Shown in pieces: positions 33,962 to 41,670 of a stretch of 64,000 bases of DNA. Origin of the DNA: Bradyrhizobium yuanmingense. Lineage in GTDB: Bacteria > Pseudomonadota > Alphaproteobacteria > Rhizobiales > Xanthobacteraceae. The number at the start of each line of letters is the position of its first letter. Within the stretch, counting starts at the first letter, position 1. The position numbers and the translations under genes are program-made. The DNA is taken from the NCBI RefSeq assembly GCF_900094575.1, contig NZ_FMAE01000001.1, positions 868,001 to 932,000 of the forward strand. The letters run 5' to 3'. The notes beneath the pieces are model-generated. The model had not been told where the DNA came from. It did not search any database and saw only the letters and a list, made by a program, of their open reading frames with translations.

Positions 33962-35527
33962 CTACGGACTGAGCGCGATCCGGAATCCATGCGTGGGGTA
34001 ACGGACGCCGGTGTCGTATCCACCGCGGTTTGACGGCCGCACATATCTCGAATCGTTCTTCCAGGAGCCTGAGCGCAGGACATGAGAGCCGCAGTCAGGG
34101 CTAGTCCACGCCGAGCCGTCGCTGGGCGCGCCCTGATAGGTCCGGTGCCAGCAGTCTGCGACCCACTGATCGATGCCGCCGCCCATGTCGTAAAGCCCGA
34201 ATGGATTGGGCTTGAAACTGCCGACCTTGGCCGGCTGCTCGGCCGCAAGTTCACCGCAATCCTTGCAGCCGGCCATGCCCGGCTGCAGCTTGTCGCCCCA
34301 CCAATATTTGGTCTGTGTCCCGCCGCGTGCCGCATATTCCCATTCGGCTTCGCTCGGAAGCCGGTAGGGCTTCTTTGTCGCCTGCGCGAGCCAGGCGACA
34401 TATTGCTGCGCATCGGTCCAGCTCACATTGCTGACCGGGGCATCGTCCTTGCCAGTGGCCGTGAATCCGCACGCCTTGGCGGCAGCGCATTCGTTCCACT
34501 CCTGCACCGTTACCGGATATTTTCCGATCGAGAACGGCTTGATCGTGACCTGATGGACGGGTCGTTCGGTCGGATCGTCATTGCTTCCCATCGCGAAGCT
34601 GCCGCCACGAATGGCGATCATTTCGGGTTCCCGGACCGGCGTCACCGATGGACTGGATGCCGGAGACGGTGAAGGCGATGCTGCGGGCGGTGGCACCGTT
34701 GTGGGCAACGGAGAAGCCGCGGGTGCGGCTTGTGGCGCCGGTGCTGCCGGGCTCGGTAATGACGGAACGGATTGCGGCGTCGGCGAAGCCAACGGCGCCG
34801 CGATCGGGGGAGCGGCAGCCTGTTGCCCCACCTGGCTGCGGTGCTGCACCAGCACGTACCAAAGCACGTAGCCGGCAATCACCAGCAATGCCGTGATCAG
34901 AAGAAAGAGCAGGACGTTCTCGCGCCGGCTTCTTGTCTTGCCGACGGCATCAGCGTCCGGCAGCACACGATACACGCGCACCGGATCGGTGATGTTCTTG
35001 ACCTTGCGGTCGCCGAGTGACTCATAACCGCACACGATCTTGTGTTTGATCTGCTCGTAGATCGCGCCGGATATGAAGACCTGCCCCGGCTCCGCGATGC
35101 CCTCGATACGCGTGGCGATGTTGACGCCGTCACCATATATGTCGTCCGGCTCCACGATGACGTCACCGAGATTGACTCCGATCCGATATTCGAGCCGGGA
35201 ATGCTTGGGAATCGAGGCGTTGCGGCCGACGAGATTCTGCTGGATGACGATGCTGCATCGAACGGCTTCCACGGGACTGTCGAAAACGGCGATGAAGCCG
35301 TCGCCGGTCGTCTTCACCAGACTTCCATGGTGCTCGATGATGCTGGGCTGGATGATGTCGCGCTCGATCCGCTTGACGCGGGCGTGCGTGCCTTCCTCGT
35401 CGGCCTGCATCATGCGGCTGTACGAGGCGATGTCACCGACGATGATCGCGGCAAGGCGACGAGGCATTCCGCTGTGCGGCGGCGGCTCGTCGTGATTTCC
35501 GGGTCTGAAGTTGCGAATTTCGCCCAT
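33962..35527 (-). CDS. Membrane-bound class III adenylate/guanylate cyclase with periplasmic SUMF1-like domain
   Basis: 521 residues from ATG 35527 (a TTG eight codons upstream is less likely). Residues about 25-190 are a class III cyclase domain: AAIIVGDIASYSRMM (first metal Asp), LVKTTGDGFIAVFD (second), and DDIYGDGVNIATRIEGIAEP. A single membrane helix follows (LLFLLITALLVIAGYVLWYV), then a Pro/Ala/Ser linker and a SUMF1/formylglycine-generating-enzyme-like domain (IAIRGGSFAMGSNDDPTERP; PSEAEWEYAARGG; GGIDQW; RSGSWKNDSRYVRPSNRGGY). The catalytic cysteines of true formylglycine-generating enzymes near the C-terminus are absent. It looks like a receptor that turns a periplasmic signal into cyclic nucleotide. 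Confidence 0.88.
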   Translation of the reverse strand: MGEIRNFRPGNHDEPPPHSGMPRRLAAIIVGDIASYSRMMQADEEGTHARVKRIERDIIQPSIIEHHGSLVKTTGDGFIAVFDSPVEAVRCSIVIQQNLVGRNASIPKHSRLEYRIGVNLGDVIVEPDDIYGDGVNIATRIEGIAEPGQVFISGAIYEQIKHKIVCGYESLGDRKVKNITDPVRVYRVLPDADAVGKTRSRRENVLLFLLITALLVIAGYVLWYVLVQHRSQVGQQAAAPPIAAPLASPTPQSVPSLPSPAAPAPQAAPAASPLPTTVPPPAASPSPSPASSPSVTPVREPEMIAIRGGSFAMGSNDDPTERPVHQVTIKPFSIGKYPVTVQEWNECAAAKACGFTATGKDDAPVSNVSWTDAQQYVAWLAQATKKPYRLPSEAEWEYAARGGTQTKYWWGDKLQPGMAGCKDCGELAAEQPAKVGSFKPNPFGLYDMGGGIDQWVADCWHRTYQGAPSDGSAWTSPDCGSHVLRSGSWKNDSRYVRPSNRGGYDTGVRYPTHGFRIALSP

Positions 35528-35832
35528 GCGGGGGACTCCACAAACTTGCAAGGCAGCCCCAGCCTACGAGCGCCAAAAGGCGGTCGTCTGTGAAGGCTAC
35601 CACATTGACGAACCGAGACAATGTCGCGGCACGCACCGACGTTCGGGTTCCCGGCAATCAAGTCGTCACACCCCTTGAACCTTCTTGATCGGAGCGGTGA
35701 CTAAGTCCCGCCGTGGCCGCTGCCCGACAACGAGCGACGTGCGGCGGTTGAACGCGCTCCACTTCGCCTGCGACCAATGGCAGACCGGCCCGCGGATGGC
35801 GGGCGGATGCCCATCAGGCGCTCGGTGCGACC

Positions 35833-36465
35833 ATGAAGCTTGCCCTTGTCCTTCCGCTTGTTCTTCCCCTTGCCTTCGCTGCATTGACCGGCGCTGCCCG
35901 CGCCGAGGAAGTCGACGATATCCGCGAGGCCAGTAAGGCCGAGGCCGAGACCTTCAATACGCGGATGTATGCGAAGCCTCCCGGCGACAAGGCCTATGCC
36001 TGCTTCGTCCGCCGCTACGATGCCGACCATCTGGCGCGGCATCCGAAGCAGAAGGTCGCCGCGATGAAGCTGCTGATCTCCGCGGAATTCGACAAGGAGG
36101 ACAAGGAGCTTCACCATTCCTTCCGCCTTGGCTTCAGGTACCGTCACCGCAGCGGCGATTTCGACTCCAGCGGCTCGTGCAACCACGCCGTATTCACCAG
36201 GAGCGGCGACGAGGTCCGCCTCGGCTGCGGCGTCGACTGCGATGGCGGCGGCATCGGCGTTGCGCTCTCCAAGGACGACAAGTCCGCGATCGTCCGGCTC
36301 GAACGTGTCAGGGTCTGGCAGAACAACAAGCCGGACGATGACGCCGAGCATTCGCTGACCGCCGGCGCCGACGACAAGATTTTCCGCCTCGACCGCGCCG
36401 ACAATCGCGAGTGCGCCTCGCTGGTGACCGACCGCAAGGAACTCGCGGCGCTGCGCCACAAATGA
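35833..36465 (+). CDS. Exported protein of unknown function
   Basis: 210 residues from ATG 35833 with a Sec signal peptide (LALVLPLVLPLAFAALTGAA, cleaved after ARA). The mature part is charged and contains four or five cysteines (YACFVRRYDADHLARHP, SCNHAVF, LGCGVDCDGGG, NRECASL), suggesting disulfides in the periplasm. No known family is recognised. It precedes the DsrE-like gene by 39 bp on the same strand and probably shares its transcript. Confidence 0.7.
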   Translation: MKLALVLPLVLPLAFAALTGAARAEEVDDIREASKAEAETFNTRMYAKPPGDKAYACFVRRYDADHLARHPKQKVAAMKLLISAEFDKEDKELHHSFRLGFRYRHRSGDFDSSGSCNHAVFTRSGDEVRLGCGVDCDGGGIGVALSKDDKSAIVRLERVRVWQNNKPDDDAEHSLTAGADDKIFRLDRADNRECASLVTDRKELAALRHK

Positions 36466-36504
36466 TATGCCTGCGTAAATTCGGACTTCGTCGAGGAGAT
36501 CGCC

Positions 36505-36954
36505 ATGAACCGTCGGAACATCCTGTGGAGCGCCGTCTCGGCACTCGGTGCGGCGCTTGGCGTCTCCAGCGCGAAAGCCACCACCGCCACCGCGCCGTCG
36601 AACAAGCTCAAGGTGGCCTATCACCTCAGCGACGCCGAGAAGGTCCATTTCGTGCTCGGCAATATCCAGAACCACATCGACGGCGTCGGCGGCCCCGAGC
36701 ACGTGACGATCGCGCTGGTGATCCACGGCCCGGCGCTGAAGGCGTTTCACTCGGCGCAGGCCAACCCCGACGTCAGCAAGCGCGTCGGTGACTTCTCCCA
36801 GGGCGGCATCGAGCTCGCCGCCTGCGGCAACACGATGAAAGCGCAGAACGTGACGCTGAGCGAGCTGCTGCCGGGTTTCATCAACGCCGAGAAGGGCGGC
36901 GTGGTGCGGCTCGCCGAGCTGCAGTCGCAGGGGTATCTGTATTTGCGGCCGTAG
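36505..36954 (+). CDS. Exported DsrE-family protein
   Basis: 149 residues from ATG 36505, preceded by GAGGAGAT. The N-terminus MNRRNILWSAVSALGAALGV is a twin-arginine-like or Sec signal. The mature part matches DsrE/DsrF-like folds: KVAYHLSDAEKVHFVLGNIQ, VTIALVIHGPALKAF, IELAACGNTMKAQNV (the Cys in the usual sulfur-carrier position) and SELLPGFINAEKGGVVRLAE. Periplasmic members of this family are linked to sulfur handling but have no proven function. Confidence 0.85.
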   Translation: MNRRNILWSAVSALGAALGVSSAKATTATAPSNKLKVAYHLSDAEKVHFVLGNIQNHIDGVGGPEHVTIALVIHGPALKAFHSAQANPDVSKRVGDFSQGGIELAACGNTMKAQNVTLSELLPGFINAEKGGVVRLAELQSQGYLYLRP

Positions 36955-36988
36955 GCGGGCACGGCGATGGCTGGCGCAGCCCTTTCCG

Positions 36989-37075
36989 CGTCATTGCGAG
37001 GAGCCCTTGCGACGAAGCAATCCAGACAGCCTCCGCGGACAGATTCTGGATTGCTTCGCTGCGCTCGCAATGACG
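36989..37075. repeat. Palindromic repeat, family A
   Basis: Arms CGTCATTGCGAG / CTCGCAATGACG with inner arms AAGCAATCCAG / CTGGATTGCTT (left end GAGGAGCCCTTGCGACGAAG). Located 35 bp after the DsrE-like stop and 34 bp before the -35 element of the arsR promoter, insulating the two transcripts. Confidence 0.85.
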
Positions 37076-37108
37076 GGGAGTATGGCGGCGCCGCAGCCCT
37101 CGTCGTAC

Positions 37109-37163
37109 TTGACTTACCCATAACTCCACAGTTATGTGTCTATCCATAACCTCCCGGTTATGG
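37109..37163 (+). promoter_or_regulatory. Promoter with two identical operators for the ArsR-type regulator
   Basis: A -35 like TTGACT (37109-37114) and a -10 like TTATGT (37132-37137) are 17 bp apart. Overlapping them are CATAAC-N6-GTTATG at 37119-37136 and the same motif at 37145-37162, flanked by an extra matching C/G. Centres are 26 bp apart, about two and a half helical turns. The second copy sits at the expected transcription start, 9 bp before the arsR ATG, so self-repression is the natural reading. No Shine-Dalgarno sequence precedes the ATG, so the leader is very short. Confidence 0.75.
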
Positions 37164-37170
37164 ATTTTTC

Positions 37171-37494
37171 ATGACTCCCACCCCCGACCTTCTGTTCAGG
37201 ACGCTCGCCGATCCCACCCGGCGAGCGATCTTCGAGCGGCTGTGCCGTGAGGGGGAGCAGACGGTCGGGGCGCTGACGGCACGATCCGGCGTGTCGCAGC
37301 CGGCGGTGTCGAAACATCTTGGCGCCCTGAAGCAGGCGGGCCTGGTTCGCGACCGGCACGAAGGACGGCAGACCCATTACAGCGCGCAGCCCGGTGCGCT
37401 CAATCCGCTGATCGACTGGACCGGCCAGATGGCCGGGTTCTGGCAGAAAAGGTTAGATGCCCTCGACGATCTCCTGAAGAGGATGGACCAATGA
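37171..37494 (+). CDS. ArsR/SmtB-family transcriptional repressor
   Basis: 107 residues. The winged-helix domain is plain: LLFRTLADPTRRAIFERLCR, TVGALTARSGVSQPAVSKHL and a wing reading RDRHEGRQTHYSAQP. There is no metal-binding cysteine set, matching the subgroup paired with SRPBCC/AHSA1 genes rather than metal sensors. It likely represses itself and the next gene through the twin operators upstream. The stop overlaps the SRPBCC start (ATGA). Confidence 0.93.
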   Translation: MTPTPDLLFRTLADPTRRAIFERLCREGEQTVGALTARSGVSQPAVSKHLGALKQAGLVRDRHEGRQTHYSAQPGALNPLIDWTGQMAGFWQKRLDALDDLLKRMDQ

Positions 37495-37919
37495 ACGCCC
37501 CCGCCGAGACGCGCTCCGTCGTGATCGAGCGCGAATTTGCCTATCCCGCCGAGCGGCTCTGGCGCGCGCTGACGCAGCCGCATCTGATCGAGGAATGGCT
37601 GATGAAGAACGACTTCAAGCCGGTCGTCGGCCATCGCTTCAATCTGCGCGGCGAATGGGGCGGCGTGCTGGACTGCGAGGTGCTCACCATCGAGCCGCAG
37701 AGGACGCTGGCCTACACCTGGAATTTCTCGCACGAGGACGCCGCGTTCGATCTCAAGAGCATCGTCACCTTCACACTGACGCCGACGAGCGCCGGCACCC
37801 ATCTGCGCGTCGAGCAGGCGGGCTTCCGCCCGACGCAGAAACAGGCGTTCGGCGGCGCGCATGCCGGCTGGAAGCAGTTTTTGGCCAAGCTGGACGATTT
37901 GCTGGCGCGGGCGAGCTAG
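37491..37919 (+). CDS. SRPBCC (AHSA1-like) domain protein
   Basis: 142 residues starting inside the arsR stop. It has the START-like fold pattern: VIEREFAYPAERLWRALTQP, EEWLMKNDFKPVVGHRF, YTWNFSHED and a C-terminal helix GWKQFLAKLDDLL. These small proteins bind hydrophobic molecules in a deep pocket; when paired with an ArsR repressor they may bind its inducer, but no ligand is established. Confidence 0.92.
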   Translation: MNAPAETRSVVIEREFAYPAERLWRALTQPHLIEEWLMKNDFKPVVGHRFNLRGEWGGVLDCEVLTIEPQRTLAYTWNFSHEDAAFDLKSIVTFTLTPTSAGTHLRVEQAGFRPTQKQAFGGAHAGWKQFLAKLDDLLARAS

Positions 37920-37958
37920 CTCCACCACCCATTCCGATCATTCTCAAAGGAGGTCCCA

Positions 37959-38162
37959 ATGAGCACGCCTATGTGGATTCGGCAGATTCATCGCTGGCTG
38001 TCGATGGCTTTCACGCTTGCCGTCATCGCCAACATCGTGGCGATGACGATGCAAGTCGAGGCCGTGTGGATCGGCTTCCTGGCGCTGGTGCCGCTGATTC
38101 CGCTGCTCGCGACCGGGCTCTATCTGTTCGCGCTGCCTTATCGCGGCCGCAGCAACGCGTGA
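37959..38162 (+). CDS. Small two-helix membrane protein
   Basis: 67 residues preceded by a near-perfect AAAGGAGGT ribosome site. Two hydrophobic segments (MAFTLAVIANIVAMTM and VWIGFLALVPLIPLLATGLY) span the membrane. It follows arsR-SRPBCC at 39 bp and precedes the DUF1801 gene with a possible GTGA overlap, so the four genes form one operon. Function unknown. Confidence 0.8.
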   Translation: MSTPMWIRQIHRWLSMAFTLAVIANIVAMTMQVEAVWIGFLALVPLIPLLATGLYLFALPYRGRSNA

Positions 38163-38170
38163 ACGAGGCC

Positions 38171-38614
38171 ATGATGAAGAAGCCCGTGGCGGCGAAGACG
38201 AGCAGCGCGAAGCAAGCAGGTACCGCCTCGCCATCCAAGCTGATCGACGGCCGGATCAAGGAGCTCGGCGACTGGCGCGGCGAGATGCTGGGGCGGGTTC
38301 GCGCGCTGATCAAGGAGGCCGACCCTGATGTCGTCGAAGAGTGGAAATGGCGCGGTGTTCCAGTCTGGGAGCACGACGGCATCATCTGCACCGGCGAGAC
38401 CTACAAGGAGGTCGTGAAGCTGACCTTCGCCAAGGGCGCCGCGCTGGCGGATCCCGCAGGTCTCTTCAATTCCAGCCTCGACGGCAATGTGCGCCGCGCG
38501 ATCGATATTCGCGAGGGCGAAACGATCAACGAGAAGGCGTTGAAGGCGCTGATCCGCGCGGCGGTCGAGCTGAATGCGAGCAAGAAGAAGCCGGGAAAGC
38601 GATCAGCCTCGTAG
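38171..38614 (+). CDS. DUF1801 family protein
   Basis: 147 residues from ATG 38171; a GTG at 38159 overlapping the previous stop (GTGA) would add four. The core EADPDVVEEWKWRGVPVWEH, ICTGETYKEVVKLTFAKGA and the LFNSSLDGNVRRAIDI block match DUF1801 (YdhG/YjhX-like) proteins of unknown function. The Ala/Lys-rich N- and C-termini could bind nucleic acid. Last gene of the arsR operon. Confidence 0.85.
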   Translation: MMKKPVAAKTSSAKQAGTASPSKLIDGRIKELGDWRGEMLGRVRALIKEADPDVVEEWKWRGVPVWEHDGIICTGETYKEVVKLTFAKGAALADPAGLFNSSLDGNVRRAIDIREGETINEKALKALIRAAVELNASKKKPGKRSAS

Positions 38615-38640
38615 ACGCGATGGGCCGCCACAAGTGCCTT

Positions 38641-38781
38641 CCTTCTCCCCTTGCGGGAGAAGGTGGCGCGAAGCGCCGGATGAGGGGTCTCCATCGGCAC
38701 GGGAGAGTGCGGAGAGATACCCCTCACCCCAGTGAGCTTATGTCTGCCGGCGTCGCTGCCCTCTCCCGCAAGGGGCGAGGG
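38641..38781. repeat. Palindromic repeat, family C
   Basis: Left end CCTTCTCCCCTTGCGGGAGA, right end CCCTCTCCCGCAAGGGGCGA; internal GATGAGGGGTC and GATACCCCTCAC are also complementary. A different family from A and B. It lies between convergent genes and probably folds into bidirectional terminators. Confidence 0.8.
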
Positions 38782-38827
38782 CACATCAATGCGCATCTCG
38801 CGTGGTGCCCCATGTAGGCAGTCCCCG

Positions 38828-40366
38828 TCACGCCACCGCCGCCGCGATCGGGCGGGGGCTGACGACGTATTCGCGCAGCACCTTGTCGTTGGCATCGACC
38901 TCGATCAGTGCGACGTCGTAGGTCCAGAGATCGGCCAGGTGCTGGAGCACGCGCTTGGCGTCGGTCTCGTTGAGCTGCGAGCCCTTGATGACGTGGTGAT
39001 GCAGGATCAGGCGGCGGTCGCCGGAGAGATCGACGTCGACCACCTCGATATTGGCGTCGATGAAGCCGACATCGTGCTGCCGCGCCAGCTCGCGGCGGAC
39101 GCGGCGGAAGCCGCGCTCGTCGTGGATGGCGTCGACCCGGATGCCGGCGCGCTCTTCGGGATCGTCGTGCAGGTGGAACATGCGGAAGTGCCGCATCAAT
39201 TTCGGGCTCAGGAATTGGCCGATGAAGCTCTCATCGCGGTAATTGGCCCAGACGTCGCGCAGCACGCCCATGACGTCGCCCTTGCCGGCGATGTCGGGAA
39301 ACCACTCGCGGTCCTCGTCTTCGGGATTGCTGACGATGCGCTCGATGTCCTGCATCACGGCAAAACCGAGTGCGTAAGGATTGAAGCCCGAGAAGCGCGG
39401 GTCGTCGAATTCGGGCTGGAACACCACATTGGTGTGCGACCCCAGAAATTCGAGGAAGTTGCCGTCGCTGATGCGACCCTGCTCATGCAGCTTGGTCATG
39501 ATGCGATAATGGACGTAGGTCGCCGTCCCCTCGTTCATGACCTTGGTCTGGCTCTGCGGATAGAAATATTGCGCGATGTGGCGAACGATGCGGAGCAGCT
39601 CGCGCTGCCAGGGCGCCAGCCGCGGCGCGCTCTTCTCCAGGAAATAGAGCAAATTCTCCTGCGGCAGGCCGAGCAGCTTGCGGCGGCGCTCGATGCTGAG
39701 CGTGGAGCGGCTCTTGGCGGCGCCCTTCGGCACGGTGCGCCAGAGATCGTTGAAGACCTCCTCCTCGTGCTGGCGGCGACGCCCTGCCCGCTTCTCCTCG
39801 GCGCGCAGATCGAGCTTCTTCTTGCCGGGATAACGGTCGATGCCGTGCGACATCAGCGCGTGCGCGGCGTCGAGCGTGCGCTCGACCTCGATGCGGCCGT
39901 AGCGATCCTCGCACTGCATGACGTAGTTCTTGGCGAAGTCGAGATAGTCCAGGATGCCGTCGGCATCGGTCCATTGCTTGAACAGATAATTGTTCTTGAA
40001 GAAATGGTTGTGGCCGAAGGCGGCGTGCGCGATCACCAGCGTCTGCATCGTCGCCGTGTTCTCCTCCATCAGATAGGATATGCAGGGCGAGGAGTTGATG
40101 ACGATCTCGTAGGCCAGCCCCATCAGGCCCTTGCGGTAGGACGCCTCATGGAACGCGAAGTGCTTGCCGAACGACCAGTGCTTGTAGAACAGGGGCATGC
40201 CGACCGACGAATAGGCGTCCAGCATCTGCTCGGCGGTGATGACCTCGATCTGGTTCGGATAGACGTCGAGGCCGAGATCCTTCAGCGCCACCTCCTCGCA
40301 GGCATCGGTGATGCGCTGCAAGGTGTGGAAATCCCAATCGGCGCCTTCGAACAAACGTTCCTTCAT
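38828..40366 (-). CDS. SpoVR family protein
   Basis: 512 residues from ATG 40366, overlapping the YeaH-like stop (ATGA). Family features are clear: ADWDFHTLQRITDACEEVAL, LGLDVYPNQIEVITAEQMLD, SVGMPLFYKHWSFGKHF and GTATYVHYRIMTKLHEQG. In Bacillus SpoVR is needed for spore cortex; in Proteobacteria it travels with PrkA and the DUF444 protein in a stationary-phase/stress operon with no settled biochemical role. It is the last gene of that operon here. Confidence 0.95.
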   Translation of the reverse strand: MKERLFEGADWDFHTLQRITDACEEVALKDLGLDVYPNQIEVITAEQMLDAYSSVGMPLFYKHWSFGKHFAFHEASYRKGLMGLAYEIVINSSPCISYLMEENTATMQTLVIAHAAFGHNHFFKNNYLFKQWTDADGILDYLDFAKNYVMQCEDRYGRIEVERTLDAAHALMSHGIDRYPGKKKLDLRAEEKRAGRRRQHEEEVFNDLWRTVPKGAAKSRSTLSIERRRKLLGLPQENLLYFLEKSAPRLAPWQRELLRIVRHIAQYFYPQSQTKVMNEGTATYVHYRIMTKLHEQGRISDGNFLEFLGSHTNVVFQPEFDDPRFSGFNPYALGFAVMQDIERIVSNPEDEDREWFPDIAGKGDVMGVLRDVWANYRDESFIGQFLSPKLMRHFRMFHLHDDPEERAGIRVDAIHDERGFRRVRRELARQHDVGFIDANIEVVDVDLSGDRRLILHHHVIKGSQLNETDAKRVLQHLADLWTYDVALIEVDANDKVLREYVVSPRPIAAAVA

Positions 40367-41646
40367 GGAGCGGCCTTCTCCTGGGCAGTGTCGCGGCGCT
40401 GGAACAGATCGTGGAATACCGGGAAGATCTCGCTGCGCTCCGAGACCTTGCGCATCGAGAGCGGGGCGCCGCTGTTGCGCAGGCGTTCGTAGAGGCTCCA
40501 GAGCGAGGAGTCGGAGAGATCGAAGGCGCTGCCGCCGGCCTCGCCGACCTCGAGATAGGCGAAGAACTGGCAGACCGGCAGGATCTTCTCGGTCAGGAGG
40601 AGCCCCGTGAGCTCGCCGTCGGAATAGGAATTGTCGCCGTCGGAAGCCTGCGCGGCGTAGATGTTCCAGTCCGACGGGTTGAAGCGCTCGCGCACGATCT
40701 CGTGCATCGCCTGCAGCGCGCTGGAGACCAGCGTGCCGCCCGAGGCCGGACCGTAGAAGAAGGTCTGCTCGTCGACCTCCTCGGCGCGGTCGGTGTGGCG
40801 GATGAACACGATCTCGACGTGCTTGTAGCGCCGCTTCAGGAACACGTAGAGCAGCATGTAGAAGCGCTTGGCGAGATCCTTCATGTGCTCGGACATCGAG
40901 CCGGAGACGTCCATCAGGCAGAACATCACGGCCTGCGCGACGGGCTTGGGCACCGTCTCGAAGCGCCGGTAGCGGATGTCGAGCGGATCGATGAAGGGGA
41001 TGCGCTTGGACTTCGCCTTCAGCGTTTCGAGCCGGGCCACGAGAGCCGCGCGATCGTCCTCGTCGGTGCAGGCTTCGATCGCGGCTTCCAGCTCCTCGAT
41101 CTCGTCCTTGCGCGGACGCTTGAGCGCGATGCGGCGGGCGAGCGCGAGCTTCACCGTCCGGCTCACCGAGATGTTGGCGGGCGAGCCGGTCATGGTGTAG
41201 CCGGCGCGCTGGATGCCTTCGCTCTCGGTCTGTGCGATCTTGCGCTTGGCGAGATCCGGAAGCTCGAGGTCGTCGAGGAATAGATCGACGAACTCATCGC
41301 GGCTCAGCACGAAGCGGAAGGCGTCCTCGCTGTCGCCTTCGCCGGGACCGGAATCCTTGGCGCTGCCCTGGCCGGAGCGCTGGAGATAGTCGCCTTCGAT
41401 GAACTTCTTGTTGCCGGGCAGGACCATGTCGCGCGTCCCGCCTTCACGGCGGAAACGCGGCTCGTGCATGCCGTCGAGTGGAATCGTGACCTCACCCCCC
41501 TCCAGGACGTCCTTGATGTCGCGTTCCTGCGAGGTCTTCTTGACGGCGCCCTGCACCAGGGATTTGGCCCGACGCAAGAACCGCTGGCGGTTCTCAAGAC
41601 TCTTGCCGCCTGGATTCAGGCGCCTGTCAATAATGTGAATGGGCAC
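40363..41646 (-). CDS. YeaH/DUF444 von Willebrand A-like protein
   Basis: 427 residues from GTG 41646; no in-frame ATG is nearby and the start IIDRRLNPGGKSLENRQRFL aligns with the E. coli YeaH N-terminus. A metal-ion adhesion site DVSGS is at 246-250, with RHTDRAEEVDEQTFF and SGGTLVSSAL further on, giving the VWA fold. It is acidic and Gly-rich around residues 91-106. It likely forms a complex with the PrkA ATPase upstream, as AAA+/VWA pairs often do; this is inference. Confidence 0.94.
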   Translation of the reverse strand: MPIHIIDRRLNPGGKSLENRQRFLRRAKSLVQGAVKKTSQERDIKDVLEGGEVTIPLDGMHEPRFRREGGTRDMVLPGNKKFIEGDYLQRSGQGSAKDSGPGEGDSEDAFRFVLSRDEFVDLFLDDLELPDLAKRKIAQTESEGIQRAGYTMTGSPANISVSRTVKLALARRIALKRPRKDEIEELEAAIEACTDEDDRAALVARLETLKAKSKRIPFIDPLDIRYRRFETVPKPVAQAVMFCLMDVSGSMSEHMKDLAKRFYMLLYVFLKRRYKHVEIVFIRHTDRAEEVDEQTFFYGPASGGTLVSSALQAMHEIVRERFNPSDWNIYAAQASDGDNSYSDGELTGLLLTEKILPVCQFFAYLEVGEAGGSAFDLSDSSLWSLYERLRNSGAPLSMRKVSERSEIFPVFHDLFQRRDTAQEKAAP

Positions 41647-41670
41647 TTTACCATTCGCCTCCCATCCGCC

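Noticed and set aside
38732..40492. 586-codon plus-strand frame over SpoVR
   Set aside because: Antisense to a clearly conserved SpoVR protein.
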